The notes under the pieces were generated by a model that saw only the letters and a program-made list of their open reading frames with translations, searched no databases and was not told the origin of the DNA. Both the position numbers and the translations under genes were made by a program. This document shows positions 9,119 through 17,940 of a DNA stretch of 64,000 bases, piece by piece (within the stretch, counting starts at the first letter, position 1; each line of letters begins with the position of its first letter). Source of the DNA: an uncultured Endozoicomonas sp. (GTDB taxonomy: Bacteria > Pseudomonadota > Gammaproteobacteria > Pseudomonadales > Endozoicomonadaceae); contig NZ_CANMAO010000007.1 of NCBI RefSeq assembly GCF_947495845.1, positions 1 through 64,000 of the forward strand. The letters run 5' to 3'.

Positions 9119-9808
9119 ATGAAAAAAGCAGTAGTTCTATTATCCGGTGGTCTTGATTCCACAACTGTGTTGGCAATGGCGAAAGAGCAGGGGTTTGAAT
9201 GTTACACCGTCAGCTTTGATTATGGTCAGCGGCATCGTTCAGAGCTGGAAGCGTCCAGGCGTGTCGCTGACGCGATGGGCGTTATCGAGCATAAGGTTCT
9301 GAAGGTTGGGCTAACGGATATCGGCGGCTCCGCGCTCACGGATCAAACAATGAATGTACCGGATTTTGACGATCCCGAAAAAGAAAAAAACAGTGTTGTC
9401 CCCTCTACTTATGTGCCGGCAAGAAATACGATTTTTCTTTCGATGGCGCTCGGTTGGGCGGAGGTTCTTGGTTCTCGAGATATCTTTATAGGTGCGAACG
9501 TTGTTGACTATTCCAACTACCCGGATTGTCGGCCTGAATACTTACAAGCCTTTGAGCAACTGGCTAACCTTGCAACCCGTGCTGGTGTTGAGGGCGATAG
9601 TTTTAAAGTCCATGCACCGCTTCTGACCATGACCAAGGGCGAAATTATCGTCGCCGGTGATCAGTTAGGCGTGGACTATGGTATTACCGTTTCCTGTTAT
9701 CAGGCGGATGCTCAAGGTGCTGCCTGTGGAATTTGTGATAGTTGTACGTATCGAAAGAGAGGTTTTGCGGAAGCTGGCGTGGCTGATCCAACGCTATACC
9801 AAGGCTGA
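9119..9808 (+). CDS. queC: 7-cyano-7-deazaguanine synthase QueC
   Basis: ATP-dependent enzyme forming preQ0 from carboxydeazaguanine, 229 aa. The frame stays open upstream to 8990, but the start at ATG 9119 gives the family N-terminus [16 protein letters not shown], with the PP-loop SGGLDS. Zn-binding cysteines are near the C-terminus ([20 protein letters not shown]). It acts downstream of QueE, encoded just upstream. GAGAAA before the start is a modest ribosome site. Confidence 0.95.
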   Translation: MKKAVVLLSGGLDSTTVLAMAKEQGFECYTVSFDYGQRHRSELEASRRVADAMGVIEHKVLKVGLTDIGGSALTDQTMNVPDFDDPEKEKNSVVPSTYVPARNTIFLSMALGWAEVLGSRDIFIGANVVDYSNYPDCRPEYLQAFEQLANLATRAGVEGDSFKVHAPLLTMTKGEIIVAGDQLGVDYGITVSCYQADAQGAACGICDSCTYRKRGFAEAGVADPTLYQG

Positions 9809-9828
9809 GTATGGGCTACGAGCAATGT

Positions 9829-9956
9829 TATCCCCGTCGCCTTTCAAGCTGCTACTTTGTTGGCTGCTATCGCTCACCCCAGTCACCTACTGTTTGTAGG
9901 CTCCTGCGGATTCGCTCATTTGCCGCCGCGTAGCAACTTGAAATGCTTTGGGTATA
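9829..9956 (+). repeat. Repeat family A, copy 1
   Basis: Palindromic element of about 128 bp. Ends are TTATCCCC... and ...GGGTATA. The inner arms CTTTCAAGCTGCTAC and GTAGCAACTTGAAA are inverted. The body contains CGCTCAC, CACCTACT, TTGTAGGCTC and GCCGCCGCGTAGCAACTTG, shared with copies at 10225-10368 (opposite orientation) and 61133-61260. It starts 20 bp after the queC stop. Confidence 0.85.
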
Positions 9957-9973
9957 TAAGGAAAAATCGGTAC

Positions 9974-10001
9974 TTGTAATACAAGCTCCTCCACGTATAA
10001 T
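9974..10001 (+). promoter_or_regulatory. Promoter of tRNA-Lys
   Basis: TTGTAA at 9974-9979 and a perfect TATAAT at 9996-10001, spacer 16. The tRNA begins 10 bases later. It lies between repeat A copy 1 and the tRNA, so the tRNA can be transcribed on its own. Confidence 0.7.
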
Positions 10002-10010
10002 TTCTGGCAC

Positions 10011-10086
10011 GGGTCGTTAGCTCAGTTGGTAGAGCAGTTGGCTTTTAACCAATTGGTCGTAGGTTCGAATCCTACACGACCCACCA
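10011..10086 (+). tRNA. tRNA-Lys (anticodon UUU)
   Basis: A 76-base cloverleaf with encoded CCA. Acceptor GGGTCGT pairs with ACGACCC, discriminator A then CCA at 10084-10086. D arm with AGCTCAGTTGGTAGAGC; anticodon stem-loop TTGGCTTTTAACCAA with anticodon TTT; T arm with GGTTCGAATCC. tRNA-Lys after queC matches the pseudomonad gene order. Confidence 0.97.
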
Positions 10087-10224
10087 TTTCTGCTTTGTAT
10101 TTCTTCATATTGTCCTAATTTTTCATTCAAGCTGCTGACTTTTCTACGGTGTGTTAGACTTCGCTTTTGTTTTCAGCCAACAGGCTGTTTAAGTAAGGAT
10201 TTGCAGGCATTGCCTGTGCCTCTG

Positions 10225-10368
10225 TATACCCATTGGATTTTAAGATGCTACTAGGCGACAAGTAAGCGAAGCCTTTAGGCCCTCGGGTCCCGTGAGCCTA
10301 CAAGTAGTAGGTGATCGGGGTGAGCGAACGCTGACAACAACGTAGTATCTTGAAAGACGATGGGGATA
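10225..10368 (-). repeat. Repeat family A, copy 2 (inverted relative to copy 1)
   Basis: Runs from TATACCC at 10225 to GGGGATA ending at 10368, about 144 bp. Its central part (AAGTAAGCGAAGC, GTGAGCCTACAAGTAGTAGG, GTGATCGGGGTGAGCGAACG) is the reverse complement of the body of copies 1 and 3. With copy 1 it brackets tRNA-Lys. The rest of the gap 10087-10423 before nadA shows no gene. Confidence 0.8.
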
Positions 10369-10423
10369 GACAGGTTGACAGAGCACTCCAGAGCTGAGTG
10401 CTGCTATTCCGGATGCCAGCTTT

Positions 10424-11461
10424 ATGAATGCAGTGATAGATAGAGAGCTCGTTCAGGGCCATTTAAAACAAACGGCGGTGCCGATGGATTCGGCAGTGAC
10501 GGAAGTTAAAAAAGACAGAATCAAAAGCCTGCTCAAGGAAAAAGACGCAGTACTGGTTGCCCACTATTATACAGACCCTGTCGTTCAGGCGCTGGCCGAT
10601 GAGACCGGTGGTTTCATTGCGGACTCTCTGGAAATGGCACGCTTCGGTGCGCGCCATGATGCCCAGACGCTTGTGGTCGCAGGTGTTCGTTTTATGGGGG
10701 AGACTTCAAAAATTCTCAGCCCGGAAAAACAGGTTCTGATGCCGACCCTGGAGGCGGAATGTTCTCTGGATTTGGGTTGTCCTGCTGATGCGTTTTCTGC
10801 GTTTTGCGACCAACATCCAGATCGTGAAGTGGTCGTCTATGCCAATACGTCCGCTGCGGTGAAAGCCCGTGCCGATTGGGTAGTGACCTCAAGTTGTGCA
10901 CTGGATATTGTGGAAAATCTGGATGCTGAAGGAAAATCCATAATCTGGGGGCCAGACAAATACCTCGGTGCTTATATCCAGAAAAATACCGGCGCGGATA
11001 TGATTCTCTGGGACAGTAGCTGCATTGTCCACGAGGAGTTCAAGGCCAAAGGTATTCTGGATTTAAAACAGGTCTATCCGGACGCTGCTGTTCTAGTGCA
11101 CCCGGAGTCTCCGCAGTCGGTGGTTGAAGTGGCTGATGTGGTGGGTTCTACCAGCATGCTACTGAAAGCTTCTCAGGAGATGCCAAATAAAACATTTATT
11201 GTGGCCACGGATCGTGGGATTTTCTACAAAATGCAGCAGGCCTCACCGGATAAACAGTTTTTAGAAGCGCCAACTGCGGGCAGTGGTGCGACCTGCAAAA
11301 GTTGTGCACACTGCCCCTGGATGGCCATGAATACGCTGGATGCACTGTTGGAGTGTCTGGAGTCTCCAGGCGCATTGAATGTGATTGAGGTCAGTGATGA
11401 GCTGCGCACAGATGCCCTAAGGCCCCTTCAGCGAATGCTGGATTTTACGGCATCTCAGTAG
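10424..11461 (+). CDS. nadA: Quinolinate synthase NadA
   Basis: Cytosolic [4Fe-4S] enzyme, 345 aa, condensing iminoaspartate with dihydroxyacetone phosphate to quinolinate for NAD synthesis. It shows the family [15 protein letters not shown] start region, [37 protein letters not shown], and the C-terminal [13 protein letters not shown] with cluster cysteines. Length is typical. It begins with ATG 10424. The stop TAG at 11459-11461 lies inside a 16-bp tandem duplication that repeats the stop region. Confidence 0.96.
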   Translation: MNAVIDRELVQGHLKQTAVPMDSAVTEVKKDRIKSLLKEKDAVLVAHYYTDPVVQALADETGGFIADSLEMARFGARHDAQTLVVAGVRFMGETSKILSPEKQVLMPTLEAECSLDLGCPADAFSAFCDQHPDREVVVYANTSAAVKARADWVVTSSCALDIVENLDAEGKSIIWGPDKYLGAYIQKNTGADMILWDSSCIVHEEFKAKGILDLKQVYPDAAVLVHPESPQSVVEVADVVGSTSMLLKASQEMPNKTFIVATDRGIFYKMQQASPDKQFLEAPTAGSGATCKSCAHCPWMAMNTLDALLECLESPGALNVIEVSDELRTDALRPLQRMLDFTASQ

Positions 11462-11497
11462 CTCTTAATCTCAGTAGCTCTTAATCTCACTAGCTCA
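11453..11497 (+). repeat. 16-bp tandem duplication across the nadA stop codon
   Basis: TCTCAGTAGCTCTTAA occurs at 11453-11468 and again, identical, at 11469-11484, followed by a partial third unit TCTCACTAGCTCA to 11497. The first unit contains the nadA stop TAG. Confidence 0.95.
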
Positions 11498-11515
11498 AAC
11501 TCGATGTTCCACTGC

Positions 11516-11551
11516 AAAATACCTTCCGTGTTATTCACGGGAGGCATTTTT
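11516..11551 (+). terminator. Rho-independent terminator after nadA
   Basis: CCTTCCGTG pairs with CACGGGAGG (one G-T pair) around TTATT, flanked by AAAAT on the left and ATTTTT on the right. It is placed about 60 bp after the nadA stop and just before the end of the convergent gene at 11565, so it may serve both strands. Confidence 0.8.
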
Positions 11552-11564
11552 GTATCAATGACTT

Positions 11565-11906
11565 TTACCCCAGCTGATCAATCATCACTGCGTTGGAATA
11601 CACTAAACTGTTATCCTCAGCGCAATGAGCTACCAGATGGAACTGCCCCCTTTGGCTTTGCTGGCTGAGATAAACTCTCAGCTGGCAATCCGCCAGTGAT
11701 CCACACTCTCTGGGAAGCTGGAGCTCCATGGTCTCCATATCAATGGCGAACATGACGTCTTCCTTGTCGCTGTCCAGTAAGCTCTCTTCAGCCTGCTCCA
11801 GGAGAAGATGATAGTGGTCATTAATGCGGAAGTGCAGATTGTTGATGGGCGTTGGACTAAATGCGCCGGGTTTTTTCTTCCAACCTTCAATGGTGAACGT
11901 ATTCAT
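11565..11906 (-). CDS. Small conserved-looking hypothetical protein (113 aa)
   Basis: I do not recognise this protein. It is a soluble, acidic 113-residue product starting MNTFTIEGWKKKPGAFS, with no signal peptide or TM segment, and alternating strands and short helices suggest a small beta-rich domain. A strong GGGAGGT ribosome site sits just upstream of the ATG at 11906, which supports a real gene. It lies between the convergent nadA and the co-directional bepA, with about 165 bp before it. Confidence 0.65.
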   Translation of the reverse strand: MNTFTIEGWKKKPGAFSPTPINNLHFRINDHYHLLLEQAEESLLDSDKEDVMFAIDMETMELQLPRECGSLADCQLRVYLSQQSQRGQFHLVAHCAEDNSLVYSNAVMIDQLG

Positions 11907-12040
11907 CCTGAGACCTCCCTCTCCAAGATTTAATTAAGTATAGGCTTGAAGGGTATTCTTTCTGGAGCGAAAGGTTATTTTTTATAACTTTAAGCGCTAT
12001 AAAATTCTATGGTATTTATTATTGTGAATATAAAGGTAAG

Positions 12041-12060
12041 GAGCCGCAAAAATACGGCTC
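12041..12060 (-). terminator. Short hairpin after bepA
   Basis: GAGCCG and CGGCTC pair around an eight-base AT-rich loop, 10 bp after the bepA stop. There is no clear T-tract beyond the stem, so it is only a weak terminator candidate. Confidence 0.35.
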
Positions 12061-12070
12061 ACCGATAGGA

Positions 12071-13531
12071 TTAGGAGTTTTTCAGTTTTTGGCGATAATC
12101 GCGGATATTGCTGAGCTTTTGTTGTAGTTTGGATTTCAGGGCAAAGTTATCTTCTGCCATTTTCATCGCGTATTGCAGATGCTTGATAGCATCATCCATA
12201 TTGCCATTCAGAAAGAAATATTCAGCTCGGGATTGATGCAGGCCAATAATGTCCTCTGCTAACCCCTGAACTTCTGCCAGCTCGAACCAGATATCCGGGT
12301 CTTCTGGCCTTGAACGGCTCAAGTTAAGCAGGATATTCCTGGCTTCTGTGTAATTTTGCTGTTTGAGAAATACTTCTGCTTTGGCAGCTTGCAAAGGGTA
12401 GCTGTCCGGGTTAATGCTCAGTAACTGATTAATACGTTCCAGAGCCTGCTTGCCTTTACCTGTTTCTGATTCCAGCTGGACTTTCAAAAGAATCATATGT
12501 GGGTTATCAGGGTAATGCTGGAGTAGCCAGTTGGTCTGTTGTTCTGCTGTATTAAAGTCCCGGGCTTTCAACGAAGCAAGGGCAAGCCCGTAGCGGCTTG
12601 CTACTGGCGCATTGTCTGCTGCAACCGTGACTTCTTTGCTGAGCTGGCGAGCCATTTCATGGATGTTATTGCTACTGATGTAAGCTGCCCGCATTCTCAT
12701 CAATTGATAGTTCAGTGAGCCAGCGTTTTTTACCGTTTTCCGAGTAGACATCTGATCGGCTCTCGCCCGGGAGTCGGAAATCCGGTTTTCTGTTACCGGG
12801 TGCGTTAACAGAAATTCAGGAGGGCGGCTGCCATAGCGACTGGCTTTGTTCATCTGTTCGAAAATGGCCGGCATTGCCTGTGGATCAAACCCTGCGTTGG
12901 CCAGCGTAGAAATACCGAGATTGTCCGCTTCTCTTTCAAATTGGCGGCTGAAGCGCAATTGTGCACTTTGCATACCGGCTACTGTTGAGGTCAGCGCTGC
13001 CGCACCGGCATCACCACCTGCGGTGGCCATAATCAGAATGGAACCTAAGAGCGCCGCCGCGGTGGGAATGCTCTGATTACGAGCTTCTTCCACATTACGG
13101 GCATAATGTCTCTGGCTGAGGTGAGCTAATTCGTGAGCGAGCACCGCGGCAAATTGAGGCTCTGTTTCAGCGTGCAGAAACAAACCGGTATTCACGCCAA
13201 CAATACCGCCGGGTGCGGCAAAGGCATTCAGTACCGTACTGTCAATAACCAGTGGAATCAGTCGGTGATCAGAGAGCTGGCTGGCGGCAGAAAGACGGTG
13301 GGTCAGGCTTTCCAGGTAATGCTTTAACTCCGGATCAGCGACCATGGGCGTTTGATTGCGTAATATTTTCAGCCATGAGCGTCCGAGCTCATATTCTTCC
13401 TGCTGAGAAATAACGCCGGAAGTGGTATCCCCCAGGGCAGGCAGGTTCAGTGGATTGGCGTGAGCCAGCCACGGAACCAGATTTAGCGTTGTAGTCAGCA
13501 TCAGGGCTGACAGTAAGCCCGCTTGCTTCAT
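12071..13531 (-). CDS. bepA: Periplasmic M48 metalloprotease with TPRs, BepA/YfgC family
   Basis: Periplasmic zinc protease and chaperone for outer-membrane protein (LptD/BAM) assembly, 486 aa from ATG 13531, whose first residues form a signal peptide (MKQAGLLSALMLTTTLNLVP ending AHA). The frame extends to 13564, but that start would precede the signal. Zinc motif HELAHLSQRH and the third ligand in EREADNLGI are intact. The C-terminal half (about 300-486) holds TPR motifs (YTEARNILLNLSRSRPEDP, LNGNMDDAIKHLQYAMKMA). AGGAG lies 12 bases upstream. Divergent from the tusA-like gene; the pairing is conserved in Pseudomonas (PA1005/PA1006). Confidence 0.93.
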   Translation of the reverse strand: MKQAGLLSALMLTTTLNLVPWLAHANPLNLPALGDTTSGVISQQEEYELGRSWLKILRNQTPMVADPELKHYLESLTHRLSAASQLSDHRLIPLVIDSTVLNAFAAPGGIVGVNTGLFLHAETEPQFAAVLAHELAHLSQRHYARNVEEARNQSIPTAAALLGSILIMATAGGDAGAAALTSTVAGMQSAQLRFSRQFEREADNLGISTLANAGFDPQAMPAIFEQMNKASRYGSRPPEFLLTHPVTENRISDSRARADQMSTRKTVKNAGSLNYQLMRMRAAYISSNNIHEMARQLSKEVTVAADNAPVASRYGLALASLKARDFNTAEQQTNWLLQHYPDNPHMILLKVQLESETGKGKQALERINQLLSINPDSYPLQAAKAEVFLKQQNYTEARNILLNLSRSRPEDPDIWFELAEVQGLAEDIIGLHQSRAEYFFLNGNMDDAIKHLQYAMKMAEDNFALKSKLQQKLSNIRDYRQKLKNS

Positions 13532-13728
13532 AGAATATCCATACTCCTGTGATCTGCGGTACACTCTATCATGAACGATTATGTAATCGTCATTAAAAAC
13601 CTGTAAAAGCCTATAGCCGTGTATCTTACTTTTTTGTCATTTTATCCTCTAAAGTTCTTACACACTTTTGACGCTTCTTAATAGAAAGCTGGTAAGAAGC
13701 AGGTAAATAGTTAAGAGAAAATCGCAGT

Positions 13729-13959
13729 ATGCAAAATGTGGATCAGGAGCTCGACCTGAAAGGATTGAATTGCCCTTTGCCCTTGTTGAAAGCCAAACAG
13801 GCGTTGAACAGCATGAAACCTGGTGAAGTACTCAAGGTCTATGCAACGGACCCCGGCTCGGTTCGAGACTTTGCCAGTTTTGCCAATATCAGTGGTCATG
13901 AGTTACTGGCCAGCGAGGAGAAAGACGGTGTATTCATTCACACCGTGATGCATAAATAA
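13729..13959 (+). CDS. tusA: TusA/SirA-family sulfur carrier protein
   Basis: 76-aa small protein of the TusA (SirA/YedF) family with the active CPxP motif at GLNCPLPLLKAKQAL; the cysteine carries persulfide sulfur. In Pseudomonas the ortholog at this locus (PA1006) is linked to molybdenum cofactor homeostasis rather than only to tRNA thiolation, so the exact role here is open. The AI-2E permease gene follows 14 bp after the stop. Confidence 0.85.
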   Translation: MQNVDQELDLKGLNCPLPLLKAKQALNSMKPGEVLKVYATDPGSVRDFASFANISGHELLASEEKDGVFIHTVMHK

Positions 13960-13973
13960 AAAGGGACTCATTC

Positions 13974-15044
13974 ATGCTGAATGTTTTGAAAGGCTGGCTG
14001 CACCGATACTTATCCGATCAGGAAGCGGTGGTTCTGCTGATTCTATTGATCATCGGGTTTACCGTTATCCTCACGATGGGAAGGATGCTGGCGCCTGCTT
14101 TGGCGGCACTGGTTCTGGCCTACCTGATGCAAGGTCTGGTCAGTTGGCTTGAGCGGCAAAAGTTATCTCATACGTTGTCGGTCAATGTCGTGTTTTCCGG
14201 TTTTTTTACCGCATTCCTTTTAGTTATTTTTGTCGTGATGCCTTTAATCTGGGAGCAGGTGACGCAACTGCTTAACGCATTGCCCAATATGGTTCGTGAA
14301 GGATTACAGTTGCTGAAAAGTTTGCCGGAAATGTACCCGGGATTTGTGTCGGAGCATCAGGTAGCTCTGGTCGTAACCACAATCAATCAGCATCTGGCCG
14401 ATATTGGGCAATGGGCGTTTTCTTTTTCTATTTCAAAGCTGCCGGGCATTCTGGCACTGCTGGTGTATGTTATTCTGATCCCGATTCTTGTGTTCTTTTT
14501 TCTAAAAGATAAGGATGAGTTACTGCACTGGATGGCGGGGATTTTACCAAGACGCCGTCGTTTGATTGATCAGGTGGCGGATGAAATGAATGGGCAGATT
14601 GCTAACTATATCCGCGGAAAAGCCGTGGAGATCATGATTGTTGGTGGCGTCAGTTATGCTTTTTTTGCCATTTTGGGGCTAAGTTATTCGGCATTGCTGG
14701 CGGTTTTGGTAGGCTTCTCTGTGGTGGTTCCTTATATCGGTGCAACGGTAGTAACGTTGCCCGTTGCTGTGATCGGCTTTTTCCAGTGGGGAGCGACTGA
14801 TCAGTTTGCCATTCTGATGATTGGTTATGGCATTATCCAGGCGCTGGATGGCAATGTGCTGGTGCCGCTTCTATTTTCTGAGGCAGTGAATCTGCACCCG
14901 GTGGCGATTATTGTTGCGGTATTGGTATTTGGTGGTTTTTGGGGATTCTGGGGCGTCTTTTTTGCGATACCACTGGCAACGTTACTGAAAGCCGTAATGA
15001 ATGCCTGGCCGGCCGTGGAAGAGATGGATGCTGGAGCGGGATAA
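13974..15044 (+). CDS. AI-2E family transporter / PerM-like permease
   Basis: Integral membrane protein, 356 aa, of the AI-2E exporter (UPF0118) family. TM segments lie at about 20-60, 65-90, 145-180 and 205-350. The family signature follows at ILIPILVFFFLKDKDELLHW and VVVPYIGATVVTLPVAVIG, with the C-terminal FGGFWGFWGVFFAIPLATL. It may be cotranscribed with tusA. Substrate is unknown; family members have been linked to autoinducer or ion export. Confidence 0.88.
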   Translation: MLNVLKGWLHRYLSDQEAVVLLILLIIGFTVILTMGRMLAPALAALVLAYLMQGLVSWLERQKLSHTLSVNVVFSGFFTAFLLVIFVVMPLIWEQVTQLLNALPNMVREGLQLLKSLPEMYPGFVSEHQVALVVTTINQHLADIGQWAFSFSISKLPGILALLVYVILIPILVFFFLKDKDELLHWMAGILPRRRRLIDQVADEMNGQIANYIRGKAVEIMIVGGVSYAFFAILGLSYSALLAVLVGFSVVVPYIGATVVTLPVAVIGFFQWGATDQFAILMIGYGIIQALDGNVLVPLLFSEAVNLHPVAIIVAVLVFGGFWGFWGVFFAIPLATLLKAVMNAWPAVEEMDAGAG

Positions 15045-15080
15045 CGATACCCCGCTCAACAGAAAGTTCAGGCGTCTTGA

Positions 15081-15608
15081 TTACTCATCTTCATTCTTAC
15101 TTTCAGAGCTGCTTTCAGCCACCTCGGCTTCTATTGCCTGGGTGTCTACCATCTGGGCGGCCTGCAACACATCTTCTACATGACCTTTGATGCGAACTTT
15201 GCGCCATTCGTGTTGCAAGGTGCCGTTGCTGTCGATCAGGAACGTACTCCGCTCGATCCCCATGTACTCTTTGCCGTACAACTTCTTGAGTTTGATCACG
15301 TCAAACAGTTTACACAGTTCTTCGTCCGGGTCGGAGATCAACTCAAAGGGGAAATCATGCTTTGCACGAAAGTTCTCATGGGCTTTCATGCCATCTTTGG
15401 ATACACCAAAAATCAGGGTGTCAGAAGCCTGAAATTGCTCGTAAAGATCTCTGAATGCCTGACCTTCACTGGTGCAGCCTGGAGTGTTGTCTTTCGGATA
15501 GAAGAAAAGCACCACTTTTTGGTCTTTCAAGTCAGAGAGTTTTACCGTGGTATTACTGGTCGCCTCGGCGGTAAAGTCCGGAACAGGGTGGCCAAGGGTT
15601 ACACTCAT
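15081..15608 (-). CDS. bcp: Thioredoxin-dependent peroxiredoxin Bcp
   Basis: AhpC/TSA family peroxidase, 175 aa. Peroxidatic Cys in DNTPGCTSEGQAFRD; the Cys five residues later that resolves the disulfide in E. coli Bcp is replaced, so it may be a 1-Cys form or use the later Cys in DEELCKLFD. A Ser/Glu-rich tail (about 160-175) is an extension beyond the usual end. It faces the permease convergently and is divergent from dapA. The gcvR gene found between bcp and dapA in pseudomonads is absent. Confidence 0.93.
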   Translation of the reverse strand: MSVTLGHPVPDFTAEATSNTTVKLSDLKDQKVVLFFYPKDNTPGCTSEGQAFRDLYEQFQASDTLIFGVSKDGMKAHENFRAKHDFPFELISDPDEELCKLFDVIKLKKLYGKEYMGIERSTFLIDSNGTLQHEWRKVRIKGHVEDVLQAAQMVDTQAIEAEVAESSSESKNEDE

Positions 15609-15860
15609 ACTTTTTTATCCTTAGTCGTGTGAGGCTGTTGCGTCAGGTCAGTGCTTGCTCTGACCTTTTGTCTCAGCTGCTCTCATTATGTAATTCAGAA
15701 GAACAGTCTAAACCATCAATCAGAAAAAGGCAGGTTTGCAATAAAAATTAAGCAAACGAAAACTTTTACTACGTGAGCCTTGCGAAGTCTGGTTTTAACC
15801 TTGTGAATGCGTGAGGGCATGAGTAACATTACCGGAGATTATGCCTTTAGGAGTGAACTG

Positions 15861-16736
15861 ATGATTACCGGGAGCCTGGTGGCGATTGTCACGCCCATGC
15901 ACAGCAATGGCGAACTGGACTGGGAAAGTATGAGTGCGCTGGTTGAACATCATATCGACCAGGGAACCGATGGTATCGTGGTGGTAGGCACCACTGGTGA
16001 GTCGGCTACTTTGACAGTACAGGAACATTGTGAAGCGATCAAACGCATGGTAGCTCAGGTGAATGGACGTATTCCGGTGATTGCCGGAACCGGTGCCAAT
16101 TCAACTCTTGAAGCTGTTCATTTAACCGCAGAAGCGAAGGTGCTGGGTGTAGATGCCTGCCTGCTGGTCACACCTTATTATAATAAGCCCACTCAGGAAG
16201 GCTTATACCTGCACTATAAAACCGTCGCAGAGTCCGTCGCCATCCCGCAGATTCTTTATAACGTGCCCGGTAGAACCGCTGTGGATATGCTGCCGGAAAC
16301 CATTGGCAGGCTCAGCAAGCTGGACAACATTGTTGGCGTGAAAGAAGCAACAGGTATTGTTGAGCGTGGCACGCAGATTCGTGCGCTTTGCGGTGATGAC
16401 TTTGCTATTTATTCCGGTGACGATGCCACAGGTATGGAGCTGATGCTTCAGGGTGCCAATGGTGTGATTTCTGTGGTAAACAATGTTGCGCCTGAAATCA
16501 TGCATGATTTATGTGTTGCGGCTATTGCCGGTGACCGTAAAACGGCGGAACAGCTCAATGCAAAAATTGATGCCCTGAGCAAAAACCTATTCCTGGAGGC
16601 TAACCCGATTCCTGTGAAATGGGCGCTGCAGGAAATGGGCATGATTCAGTCTGGCATTCGCTTACCGTTAACGCCGCTTTCCGAAAGCCATCATTCGGCA
16701 GTGAAAAGTGCGCTACAACAGGCAGGTTTAATTTGA
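15861..16736 (+). CDS. dapA: 4-hydroxy-tetrahydrodipicolinate synthase DapA
   Basis: Cytosolic lysine/diaminopimelate enzyme condensing pyruvate with aspartate semialdehyde, 291 aa. The start at ATG 15861 is preferred over in-frame 15807 because AGGAGTGA precedes it and it gives the family N-terminus MITGSLVAIVTPM. Signatures: GTTGESATL, active-site Tyr in LYNVPGRTAVD and Schiff-base Lys in VGVKEATG. The stop overlaps the bamC start (TGATG), indicating coupling. Confidence 0.97.
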   Translation: MITGSLVAIVTPMHSNGELDWESMSALVEHHIDQGTDGIVVVGTTGESATLTVQEHCEAIKRMVAQVNGRIPVIAGTGANSTLEAVHLTAEAKVLGVDACLLVTPYYNKPTQEGLYLHYKTVAESVAIPQILYNVPGRTAVDMLPETIGRLSKLDNIVGVKEATGIVERGTQIRALCGDDFAIYSGDDATGMELMLQGANGVISVVNNVAPEIMHDLCVAAIAGDRKTAEQLNAKIDALSKNLFLEANPIPVKWALQEMGMIQSGIRLPLTPLSESHHSAVKSALQQAGLI

Positions 16737-17908
16737 TGGTTTCAGCCTTAAGGAATAGTAAATTGTTAAAGGATACTCGTTCAGGCCTGTGGCTCCTGGC
16801 GGGGGTTGTTACCCTGACAGGTTGTACCAATCCATTTGGGCAGGAAGGTTATTTGCGTGATCGCTCCGGTGATTACACAGAAGCTCGCGTGACAGAGCCG
16901 GTTAAATTGCCAGAAGGCGGCGATAGTGTGCTGCTTGGGGATATTCTGGTGATTCCTGATATCAGCCAGCCCCATGAAGATCTGGGCAAAGAATTTGACG
17001 TCCCCAGACCTTCCCAACGCCTGATGCTGAAAGAAGGCGAGAATTACAGTCTGGAGCGCAGTGGCACTCAGGAATGGCTGGCTGTGGACAAAGCACCTGC
17101 AGAAGTATGGCCTGGTGTTGTGGGTTATGTGAACAGCCTTGGAGTCAATGTTGTTATTAAGAATCCTGTGAAAGGCACCGTTGAAACCGGTTGGACGGAC
17201 TTTAATAATGCCGAGAACCAAGGCGTATTGTACCGAACTCTGGGTAAGCTCTTTGGCGCTGATCACGCTGGCTCAATGGAAGACCGTTTTCGCTTTGAAC
17301 TAAAGTCCGGTATTAAACCTGGCTCTTCTGAAGTGTATGTTTATCATCAGGGGCGTCCGCTGTCGGAGAAAGACAAGGAAAATGTACCATCCCAATGGGA
17401 TAATCAAGACGAGCGCAGCCAAAAGCTGGATAACGAGGTGCTTGCAGAGCTCTTAATTTATCTTGCGAAAGCTGAAGTGAATTCTTCTGTGTCTCTTCAG
17501 GCGCAAAGCATTGATCTGAGCTCTCAGGCGGAAATCACTCAGGATGGCAATGGCAACCCGGTTCTGACTATTCGTGGCGTATCCTTTGCCCGGGTTTGGG
17601 ACTCTGTTGGTAGCGCTCTGGATAAAGCGGGATTGAGTGTACTGGATCGTAACCGTTCGGCTGGCCTTTTTTATCTTTCTGAAGACTTGACGACTAAAAA
17701 GCAGTTGGAAGAAGAGAAAGGTTTCTGGTCTACCCTGTTCGGCAGTGATGAAGAGGAAAGCGAGAACCAGGCAGATGAGAACCGTCTAACGCTTCGGGTT
17801 AGCAATTATGCGGAAGTGGTACAACTCTCAGTCGAGAAAAATGTAAACACGTCAGCGCCAGAAGATATCACTCTGAAGTTGTTAAATTTGGTTTGGGATA
17901 ATTTCTGA
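16736..17908 (+). CDS. bamC: Outer membrane protein assembly factor BamC
   Basis: BAM-complex lipoprotein (NlpB family), 390 aa from ATG 16736, which overlaps the dapA stop. The basic N-terminus and hydrophobic segment end in the lipobox TLTGC. An unstructured region after it carries RDRSGDYTEARVTEPVKLPE, like the BamC segment that binds BamD. Two helix-grip domains follow (about 110-230 and 280-390). The acidic stretch SDEEESENQADE lies between them and the end. dapA-bamC is a widely conserved pair. Confidence 0.92.
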   Translation: MVSALRNSKLLKDTRSGLWLLAGVVTLTGCTNPFGQEGYLRDRSGDYTEARVTEPVKLPEGGDSVLLGDILVIPDISQPHEDLGKEFDVPRPSQRLMLKEGENYSLERSGTQEWLAVDKAPAEVWPGVVGYVNSLGVNVVIKNPVKGTVETGWTDFNNAENQGVLYRTLGKLFGADHAGSMEDRFRFELKSGIKPGSSEVYVYHQGRPLSEKDKENVPSQWDNQDERSQKLDNEVLAELLIYLAKAEVNSSVSLQAQSIDLSSQAEITQDGNGNPVLTIRGVSFARVWDSVGSALDKAGLSVLDRNRSAGLFYLSEDLTTKKQLEEEKGFWSTLFGSDEEESENQADENRLTLRVSNYAEVVQLSVEKNVNTSAPEDITLKLLNLVWDNF

Positions 17909-17910
17909 TA

Positions 17911-17934
17911 AAAAGCAGGCGTCAGCCTGCTTTT
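17911..17934. terminator. Bidirectional terminator between bamC and glpD
   Basis: AAAAGCAGGC at 17911-17920 pairs perfectly with GCCTGCTTTT at 17925-17934 around GTCA. The A-tract and T-tract on either side allow termination of both convergent genes; it starts 2 bp after the bamC stop. Confidence 0.92.
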
Positions 17935-17940
17935 GCGTTA

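Noticed and set aside
9829-10368. Genomic island integrated at tRNA-Lys
   Set aside because: No integrase, no repeat of the tRNA 3' end downstream, and the gene order on both sides is the conserved one.
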